The notes under the pieces were generated by a model. That model made no database searches, had not been told where the DNA came from, and worked only from the letters and a program-made list of their open reading frames with translations. From NCBI RefSeq assembly GCF_024763615.1, contig NC_077222.1, positions 7,750,001 to 7,814,000 on the forward strand: a stretch of DNA of 64,000 nucleotides, in the 5' to 3' direction. Made by a program: the position numbers and the translations under genes. Below, in pieces: positions 56,817 through 64,000 of this stretch (position 1 is its first letter; the number at the start of each line of letters is the position of its first letter). This stretch comes from Phlebotomus papatasi. Taxonomy: Eukaryota > Arthropoda > Insecta > Diptera > Psychodidae.

Positions 56817-59800
56817 GTGAGTTTTATTTCATCAACAGGATGTGCCTTCGTGCAATATTAAAAAGTTCATACACGTGATAGAACACCAAAAATGTTATTT
56901 CAATTCGGTGCACATAAATTTATAGAGGGAAACCTGATAAATAATACATCCTGATAAGCTTCTATTTTATTGAGATTTATAAGATTGGCGCCTTCGTTCT
57001 CAAAGTGGAAATATAGACTTCAAAAATTGACCTTTTTCGTCTGGAAAAATCCGTAGAGAAGGAATTTTATATACTTTATCTGTGATGTTTGGAGAAGGGA
57101 ACTTGATACGATATAGAAAAGCAATTTTTGAACCATTAATAAATCCTAAAGTAAACTAGTTTTTACTTTTTTCATGATACGAGCTTTAAATTCTAAATCA
57201 ACTATCAGCTGTCTACAGACAAAATTCGTCAATTTTTAATGAACAAATTAGCTAAAGATCAATTTTTTTAATTATTACAACTCAATTAAACAAGTTTAAA
57301 CGTTGACATTAAAATAGGTCAGATTCCGATATATGGGATTTATTTCAAGTGATCGAAGCTAGAGCATGTGCGAAGCCTGAAAGCCTTCCCCTAATTGGTT
57401 CTAATCCATATTTAGTAATTTTTATTTAAATATTTCTAATAGTTCCTTCTTTCCTAAGCCTAATGTGAAATGTTAGTATGTTTTTTTAGGTTTTAATTTT
57501 TAAATAATGCAAGTTCCGTCTGAAAACATTTTAATCTTCACGTAAAATTAAAATGTTTTTTGGCAACTTTATATTCATTATTTCTTTCTATAAAAAAAAT
57601 TTATTTGTAATCAATAAAATTTACCAAAATAGGGGGAAGTGTGCCTACTTTGAATTGTTGGGCTAAATTGTTAGGGTGGAATAACCGGCTATCGCCATGT
57701 TTAGGAAAAAATTAAATTCATTTAATCATAACTTTTGAATCCTTGTTACAAGATAAGTCAAATTTGACTTATCTTATTATTAGTTACTTAGATGTATTGG
57801 CTCTAAATACGTGAAAACAATAATCCTAGAACATAACGCTGGACTACTTAAAAAACTGATTTTTATTAATAATGCAAAAATAACCATTTCGTCGCCACTT
57901 TTTACCACTTTTCGCCAGTTTTGTAAAATTTGTAACCACTTCTCGCCACCCACTTGAAAGGAACCACACTCGGTTATTTTAGGCAATGCTATGAAAAGAA
58001 TACATTCACCATTTCTCTTTCCTTGTGATCACTTTATTATTACTCTCTTTAAATGATTTTTCTTCACTTTTATTTGAGAAATCAAATTATGGGGCTTATG
58101 CAGAAATTAAACAATGCAGATTTGACAACTGAGAATGTATGAAGTGAAGTTAGCGTCGCCTATTGAAAAGATATGGCGACATGTGGTAAAATCAATTCCA
58201 GAATATTACCACTTCTCGCCATGCCTCATTTTTATACAAAAATAATATAAAATGAAATATTAATTGACTAAATACAAATTTTATGTATTCCACAAGTGCA
58301 ATTAAATATTCAATAGACAAATTATTTACCCAAATAGGTATTTTTGGCCTGATGAAAATTTGACGACACTTAGTACATTTGGTAAGAGATGTTGGATTCG
58401 ATGCACTTGCTTAAAATATTGCTCTAAAAAGTGATCAAAATCGTGAACCCAAAACGAATAATTATTATTTTTCGATTCTATGCGTAGAAGCAGAAACAAT
58501 ACAAAAAAAATTGCGACTCATTTATTTCATAAATTGCGAAAAATAGCGATTTCAATGTATATACGAAAAAATTGTATAAGAATGTAGCCCCACAGTTCAA
58601 AGTAGCCTCACTTCCCCCTATTTATTTAAAATACTTACTTACAAAATTTGTTTTTACAGACCCTATTTACTAACAATGCATATTTTAAAATTTAAAAATA
58701 TACTTGCAATCGCACCTATCACACTCCTAAACTCTATCAAAAATTGTAGCATTTAAGTACAGTTGAGTTCCCCAAATTTGAACTCATCAAATTTGAACGA
58801 CGGTTGCATTCAAAATGTAAAATATGAGGTTATGTAAAAGAAATTTTGCATGGAGTTTGAATTAGAACTATTTTTCTCTGCTATTTCCTCAATATTGTCG
58901 TATTATATTAATTTTCTCAACAAATTCCACGTATTTAACAATAAATTCAATTGATAAAATTCACTAAAGTTATTTTTCTTAATTTAGGAAAAGTGAATTT
59001 TACATGAATTCCGTTACATTTTTGAAAATATTGTTCAAATTTGAGGAGTGAGAAATGTCATCTATACCCCCCAAATATTCAAATTTGAGGAACTCTACTG
59101 TATATTTTATTTTGGAACATATAGGAGAGTCTGGGGCAAAAAGTCACAAATCGAAAATTTCAAAATTCAATATTTTCCAAGATAAAAAAGGAAGCGGCTT
59201 AATTTTTTTACCTTCTTCAGTGTCGTAAGTTTCTTAGAATCCGAATTTTTAGCTCTATTTTTGAAATATATTTTTTGTAAAAGATATCAATTATTACCAA
59301 CTTATTTTTCAAAATTTATGCACTGGTGCATATTTCCAAAGATTTCCTAAATGATTTGGATTCTTTTTAATACGAGGCCGCTATCTATTTTAGAATTTTT
59401 CAAAGATTCTTTTTTCTAGAAATCCTTTTATTAGAAACCATCACTTGGGGTAAAAAGTAACAAAAGGTATTAAGCAAAAAGTAGCAATTAATAGTTTATT
59501 TGCACATCTGCCAAATGGCCATTTTGTACAATTTTAAATTTTAAATTAAAAAAAAAATAATTTATACAGCCCCAATAATGTACTTACAAATCGTACTGGG
59601 ACATGAATTCATTAATAAATAAATAACCCTATTCTGTAGAACTCCTCAAGAGTGCGCCACTTTACATTTAGCAGTCTCTGTGACGGAACTAAGAGCGCTG
59701 CAAGCGGATTATAAGAATTTTGGTTCTATGACGCCTTACATACAGAATTTTACTAGACTATTTTAAGAGAAATTTGTTTCTTGAGAAGGAAAAAAGGAAA

Positions 59801-62067
59801 AAATGTCTGGATAATTGTTTTGCTGGTCACTGAAAATCGAAAATTAATATCTCTTACCGTTTAAGCTCCAAGTCGATAACAAGTTGAAAAAGCCGGATAA
59901 TTTATATACCGCTCTCTGTTTGAGTTTGAACATTAAAAATATTATCACTCCAAATATGGAGATTAAAAACAATCCCTAGAGTTGACTAATACTGGTCATA
60001 TTTTCCTCCACTTGAGGGCACTGTTTTCTGCCACAAGCGGCGCTGGCAACTGTTCTCAATTATTAATTCTCAAACTTTTTGTAGAAAAGTTCAGCTAAAT
60101 GACACAAAAAATTTTCTAAAATATTAAAATCTTAAGAATTTTCTACTTGGTGTTGACAGTGCCTTACAAATTTTCAATTAAATATCCATTACATGAATTC
60201 AGGCTTTAATTCTCGTGTTTAATTGTAAATTTAGCAGTAGGGTAAAATGATACAAGTTGGGCATAGTGTTACAAGTTGGACAATTCACCGGTACAAGGTG
60301 AACAGGGATTTTTTCTTGTTAATAAAGTACTAAATTTTACTTTTGTACTAAAGCATTGAAAATATACAAATAAAAATGAAGTACTAAATTTATCAAGAAA
60401 AAAGCCCTGTCCAACTTGTACCACTTTACCCTAAGTAATTCTTTTTTGTAAATGTTCCGATAATGTCAAACATCTCTTATCGTACACACAGAAAAATTTT
60501 GACTCTAAATTTAAGAATATATAAGATCCTGGGAACTTAAATTGGACGTGAATGCCCGAGGCGTTTAAATTTAGAAGCTCTGAGCGAAAGAAATGGGCTA
60601 GAATCCCTGGCTCTTTCAAGTTGAGAGATCGGGAACTTAAGTTCATCATTAGCTGGAACATGAAAAATGTCTACAGATTTGCAAATTGCAACTAAAACTA
60701 AATGATCAATGATTTAGAATTAGGGCATTGGCATTCATTGGATGGGATTTGAAATTAAATTCCTAGGAGTTTCTGTTTAGGAATTTTCCATTTTTCTGTG
60801 TGTACTATAACAATGAAAAATAAAAAGAGGAAATCTTTCTCCTGAACATTGTTTTTAGTACATCACTGTTCCCAAGTGCGTCTGCATTATCGACTATTTT
60901 TTGTGTTGATTCATGTCTCGACTGTTGTCCCTAGTCTTAGCTGTGTTCTAAAACCACCAATTAGATATGACAGTCACCATATAGAAACAAATTGAGAACA
61001 GTCATGTGCTAAAAAAATTTCATTTTTCATTGGAATAGAAGAATTATTTTTTCATAATTTAATCTTATGAAAAAGAACGTTTTAAAGCTAAAGCAATCGA
61101 TTGTCCTCATATCCACTAGAAGAGGCGTTATTTTTTGAGTTGAAGATTTATCAAAGAAAAAGGCTTCATGCAAATTTTTGTTAAGCACTGTTTCGTGCGA
61201 GTTCTTCTATCCTAGTATTTAAGACTCTCAATCGGGCTGAAAAGCTTAATCTCATCAGAATAATAAGTAGGTCAAAGCTTTTAAATTTCCTCATTAATTT
61301 ATTGCCAGGATAAGGCATCAGAGTATTATGATACTCTGCAATAAATCTACTTTAATCCTTTGTGGATTGAGATACCTCAAAAAGTTCTTTTTCAGGATGC
61401 ACTACAAATCAATGTAGGTCGGTACTGAGTATTATATTCATCTGGAAAAAAAGCTTTGAATGAGTGATGTGAGAAGGAGAGAATAGGAAATTGGAAACTC
61501 CTGTTTTTCTCAATTTTCCCGATCAAAACTTTCAACAATTCTCTATTTTAGCTACCTATGGTGTTTGCACGAGTACGGTGGGCTATGGAACATGCATGAG
61601 AAGGGCAGATTGCTTGCAAGCTGGCGGAGAAACTCCACCGGGAGATTGTGCTATGAAGGGAACATACTGCTGTACTGGTAATTACTTTCAATGGAAGTAC
61701 CAAGCTTTTTCATTGCCTGTATCGGATTTCTTTTATTCCTATTCAGGATTCATGGGATGCGGCGATACAGCGCATCTCAAGAGAGTCTACATTGAACGTG
61801 AAGACATTTTCGATATGAATTGCAATCATAACATCATCATGATTAATGAAAATATATGTCAGGTTTGTCCTCATGAAGGATTTTTTTTGATGATTTTTCA
61901 TTTTAATATTTTTTTATTACGCCTTTTCTGATTTTAACAGTTGAGACTTGACTTTGAAGAATTTGAATTGTCAGAACCAACAATTGTAGGCGGTGTTCCC
62001 ATGTGCCTTGTTGATTCCTTCCAAGTAAAGGACTTTGAATTATGCGGTGTTAACGATGGACAACACG
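56687..62067 (+). CDS. Secreted clip-like/CUB-domain protein, four 5' exons; gene continues past the window
   Basis: The model joins 56687-56816, 61552-61677, 61747-61862 and 61941-62067 (499 nt, 166 codons plus one base). Every junction keeps the frame (phases 1, 1, 0, 1) and uses GT/AG sites. Residues about 10-25 form a hydrophobic signal peptide after a short polar N-terminus, so the protein should be secreted. Exon 2 encodes a compact six-cysteine module ending in CC, in the order C-x8-C-x5-C-x11-C-x6-CC, as in the clip-like domain that precedes CUB domains in many arthropod proteins. Exons 3-4 encode a segment around ENICQLRLDFEEF and CGVNDGQH that matches the start of such CUB-like regions. 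Known for the family: extracellular, often digestive, immune or cuticle related. No catalytic residues are visible. The specific function is unknown. The 3' exons lie beyond 64000 or were not recognized. Confidence 0.82.
57630..58620. mobile_element. 991-bp member of the GGGGCTACTTTG subfamily with nested DNA, in intron 1 of the CUB gene
   Basis: TAGGGGGAAGTGTGCCTACT (left) and (inverted right) TAGGGGGAAGTGAGGCTACT match the 221-bp element at 55300. The extra 770 bp inside holds a second foldback-like insert rich in CCACTTCTCGCCA. Confidence 0.8.
57669..58250. repeat. Nested insert with repeated CCACTTnTCGCCA motif
   Basis: TCGCCACTTTTTACCACTTT, TTTTCGCCAG, CCACTTCTCGCCACCC and CCACTTCTCGCCATGCC occur on one strand and ATGGCGACATGTGGTA on the other. 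The pattern is like the other repeated-motif foldbacks, but the boundaries are not clear. Confidence 0.4.
58758..59102. mobile_element. 345-bp foldback element, CAAATTTGAAC subfamily, in intron 1 of the CUB gene
   Basis: Ends are TACAGTTGAGTTCCCCAAAT and (inverted) TACAGTAGAGTTCCTCAAAT. CAAATTTGAAC occurs twice on the left 15 bp apart, and again near the right end. Confidence 0.82.
59643..59790. mobile_element. Partial CCCAAGAAGCAA foldback, CUB gene intron 1
   Basis: CCTCAAGAGTGCGCCACTT, TCTCTGTGACGGAACTAAGAG, TTTTGGTTCTATGACGCCTTAC and GTTTCTTGAGAA match the right two thirds of 53933-54191. Confidence 0.7.
59830..59940 (-). repeat. Dispersed repeat, CTGCTCGA family, copy 3 (partial)
   Basis: The minus strand carries GGAGCTTAAACGGTAAGAGA and CAAACTCAAACAGAGAGCGG, matching the first 110 bp of the family. 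Inside CUB gene intron 1. Confidence 0.55.
60238..60433. mobile_element. 196-bp copy of the GTACAAGTTGGACA foldback, in intron 1 of the CUB gene
   Basis: TAGGGTAAAATGATACAAGT (left), TAGGGTAAAGTGGTACAAGT (right, inverted). Three motif iterations on the left, one on the right. The interior AATATACAAATAAAAAT matches the inverse of 9666-9901, so this copy is inverted relative to that one. Confidence 0.88.
60805..61038. mobile_element. CTGTTCTCAAGTGCTTCT foldback, copy 3, CUB gene intron 1
   Basis: CTATAACAATGAAAAAT ... ACTGTTCCCAAGTGCGTCTG on the left and TTGAGAACAGTCATGTGCTA ... TTCATTGGAATAG on the right. The right inner arm is shortened. Confidence 0.72.
61552..61677 (+). CDS. CUB gene exon 2: six-cysteine clip-like module
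   Basis: The acceptor after TCTATTTTAG is at 61551 and the donor GTAATT at 61678. The leftover G of exon 1 completes an Ala codon. It encodes 42 residues beginning ATYGVCTSTVGYGTC and ending GTYCCT. Six cysteines and the Gly-rich stretch LQAGGETPPGDC fit the clip-like module of insect CUB proteins. Confidence 0.82.
61747..61862 (+). CDS. CUB gene exon 3
   Basis: A 69-bp intron separates it from exon 2. The acceptor is TTCCTATTCAG at 61746 and the donor AG|GTTTGT at 61863. It encodes 39 residues (GFMGCGDTAHLKRVY to INENICQ). The C-x15-20-C spacing and the terminal ENICQ lead into the CUB-like LRLDF segment of the next exon. Confidence 0.82.
61941..62067 (+). CDS. CUB gene exon 4
   Basis: The acceptor is ATTTTAACAG at 61940 and the donor G|GTGAGA at 62068. 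It encodes LRLDFEEFELSEP and CLVDSFQVKDFELCGVNDGQ, with two cysteines typical of the first CUB strands. It ends in phase 1 and no stop is reached, so at least one more coding exon must exist. None was recognized in the remaining 1.9 kb. Confidence 0.8.
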
Positions 62068-62093
62068 GTGAGATAATACCTGAGAAAAATAAT

Positions 62094-62303
62094 GGCGCTA
62101 TTCCAATGAAAAAATGAGCATGTTTTCTAGCACATTACTGTTCTCAAGTACTAAAAAGACCATGACATTAATGAGCAGCATTAATATTCTCTACTCATTA
62201 TTTTTCTTGAAATGACGTATGGGAACAGACATGCTCTTTTCTAGTACTTGAGAACAGTAATGTGCTAAACAAAACGTGGTAACTTTTTCATTGGAATAGC
62301 ACC
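62094..62303. mobile_element. CTGTTCTCAAGT foldback, copy 4, 26 bp past the exon 4 donor
   Basis: GGCGCTATTCCAATGAAAAA (left) and GGTGCTATTCCAATGAAAAA (inverted right), then TAGCACATTACTGTTCTCAA in both arms. The interior is shorter than in copies 1-3. Confidence 0.85.
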
Positions 62304-62316
62304 ATAATGATGTTTT

Positions 62317-62495
62317 CTATTGAAAAATTAACACTTTACTGTTCTCAAGTGATTCTACATAATCGTTCCTATCACGACTTTTAGGTGAGTTTAGAACACG
62401 GCAAGGACTGTGGAAAACAGTCGAGACCGGAATCAACACAGATAAAAGTCGATAATGTAGAAGCATTTGAGAACAGTCTTGTACTAAAAAACATG
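62317..62495. mobile_element. CTGTTCTCAAGTGCTTCT foldback, copy 5
   Basis: CACTTTACTGTTCTCAAGTG on the left and the complement of CATTTGAGAACAGTCTTG on the right, with CTACATAATCG / CGATAATGTAG. It follows copy 4 by 13 bp, the same pairing as copies 1 and 2. Confidence 0.78.
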
Positions 62496-62642
62496 TGAAT
62501 TTTTGTAGTACAAGAAAAATATTGTACAACAGAAAAAAGCATTTTGGAAAAATAATACAATATAACCTTATGTCCTAAATATCATTTTTAGCTTACCTCA
62601 TAAAGTTTCTCATGAGGATACTAAAATTAAATTAATTTATTA

Positions 62643-62902
62643 TAACACTAAACCTACCGACCGTTTTGGCCGTTTTCCTTAGCGCGTTCGGTCAAATGAC
62701 CGACCGCGGTAGGGTAGGATACTCAACAAGTTTTTCTTGGAAAAGAAGAAAAAAATAAAATTTAAACGCTGAAAAAATATTACATGCATATTTTAAGAAA
62801 TTCATATAGTTTTATAACGACTTTGTACCGTTTAAATATGTGCTTATTTTAAAATTGTTTTTAAACAGGTCAATTTGACAAGGTCATGGTAGGTTTAGTG
62901 TT
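62643..62902. mobile_element. AACACTAAACCTACCGACC element, internally deleted copy, CUB gene intron 4
   Basis: Left TAACACTAAACCTACCGACC and (inverted right) TTAACACTAAACCTACCATG. It shares GGATACTCAACAAGTTTTT and TTGTACCGTTTAAATATGTG with the copy at 40.3 kb, but lacks about 190 bp between them. Confidence 0.75.
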
Positions 62903-62904
62903 AA

Positions 62905-64000
62905 TCCCGTAAAATATCATAGTGTCATCATTGTAATGTCATCATCTGTCATCGATTTAATTTATATTGTCTTATTTCACTTGTGGTGCTTGTACAAAAA
63001 TATTAGAACACTATGACAGTTCTATGTGCTTTGAGACTTAGTGCAACTTTCTCGCTGTATAAAATGTTTCTAAAACATTAAGGGTGTAATAACAAACTGC
63101 AAAATTATGTGATTTGTTCCTTTTCATAGCAAAGTTTGAAGTTTTGATCTCGCGCAAGTTTAGTACAGACATGTACTAATTATCTAGTTAAAGGACAATG
63201 AGCAAAAGTGGTCTATGGTGCGACCTCCAATGAGACCTATATCATTGAATAGGCCATGGTATAGGTAACAACTTTTGTTCCGGGACCAAAGTTCTAAACC
63301 ATGGGGGAAAAGTTCTAGAGCAAAAAAACCATTTTCGTAGAAGAAAAATAATCTCTTGCATGAAATGTGCGCATTTATACTGTCTTTTTTTAAGAGAAAG
63401 AGTGAATTGTAAAATAAAATATATTAAATGACTGCATATTCTCAAAATGGACATAAAAGCACATATCTTCACAATGCATAACATGCATAGGAGGACATTG
63501 AAACATAAGGGCTGAAAGTCAAAACTTGAAACCTTATATCTCAGAGATTTGTAAACCGAATTTAATCAATGAATACTCAATCGAAAGGTCTCGAAAAATC
63601 CTACAAAATGACGGTATAGATAAGTTCACAAGTTGACCACAAGGGGCGCTCCAGGTTATCAAAGTTTCCAAAACAAGAAATGCGTTAAGTTTCGAAACTG
63701 TTCAATCGATTTTAAAATCTTATGTATGTATGATATTTTTAATGTGTTAATGAGAGATATTGCCTCATTGTCTTTAATGATTTCAGTAGAATCATTATTT
63801 TGACGTATTTTTCTAACTGTGATTTATTTATTTATTTTCTTCTGAAATCATAATCAGATATTATATGACTGAATAGCCTTCCATAAACCTTGTTCCCATG
63901 CCGATTTTTAGCTTTATACCTTTTCTCAGAGAGGAGTTATAGTGGAAAAAGTCCTCATTTTGTATGGAGACTGCTAGAAGGAGTGGTGGGGGGAAACGTT
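62905..64000. other. Intron or flank of the CUB gene, no exon recognized
   Basis: A small inverted block around 63250-63305 (GGCCATGGTATAGGTAAC / CTAAACCATGGGG). No open frame continues the CUB domain in the needed phase. Confidence 0.45.

Noticed and set aside
61491..61551. Upstream extension of CUB exon 2 as a separate gene start
   Set aside because: The open frame continues only through intron DNA; the acceptor at 61551 and phase with exon 1 explain the exon better.

Overview
This is AT-rich eukaryotic DNA, most likely from an insect and probably a nematoceran fly. The grounds are an arthropod-style secreted clip-like/CUB gene with short phase-consistent introns, a DD37E-type mariner relative (a lineage known from mosquitoes), tRNA-derived SINEs, and dense foldback elements. 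The species cannot be fixed from the sequence; sand fly-like or mosquito-like is inference.

The only host gene I can build with confidence lies at the right end on the + strand. It has a TATA box near 56499, an initiator-like start near 56533, ATG at 56687, and four coding exons (56687-56816, 61552-61677, 61747-61862, 61941-62067) whose reading phases join exactly. It runs off the window at its last visible donor. The product is a secreted cysteine-rich protein with a clip-like six-cysteine module followed by the start of a CUB-like region. Its 4.7-kb first intron and the intron after exon 4 are packed with small inverted-repeat elements.

The remaining roughly 56 kb is intergenic or very long intronic DNA made largely of degenerate mobile elements. 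I find more than 30 short elements with terminal inverted repeats (TIRs). The most striking group shares only a very short end (TAGGGGAAA, TAGGGGGAGG or TAGGGTAAA) and a size close to 220 bp, while the rest of each arm is specific to its subfamily. In most subfamilies that arm contains a 9-14 bp motif repeated two or three times at about 15-20 bp spacing. Two longer elements of this type (50003-50840 and 39387-40263) carry fragments resembling the N-terminal helix-turn-helix of pogo-like transposases, which suggests what class of transposase moved them.

Other elements are: a degenerate DD37E transposon (46943-48243) with a second rearranged remnant near 54838-55090; a 1.66-kb tail-to-tail palindrome built from a Tc1-like element (31638-33300); an element with plant-Stowaway-like ends (16340-17237); elements ending in TTAACCCT (3862-4909, 27439-28525, 11015-11540, 45687-45835); a 2-kb composite foldback (14020-16005) with a nested 116-bp near-perfect palindrome; and several SINE families, one of which is inserted in a foldback element with a visible target-site duplication.

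Stretches without recognizable repeats (about 11.5-13.7, 28.5-31.3, 37.2-39.3, 48.3-50.0 and 51-52.2 kb) hold no gene I can name. A few weak coding-like or promoter-like segments in or near them are listed with low confidence. I see no rRNA, no intact tRNA gene and no CRISPR array.
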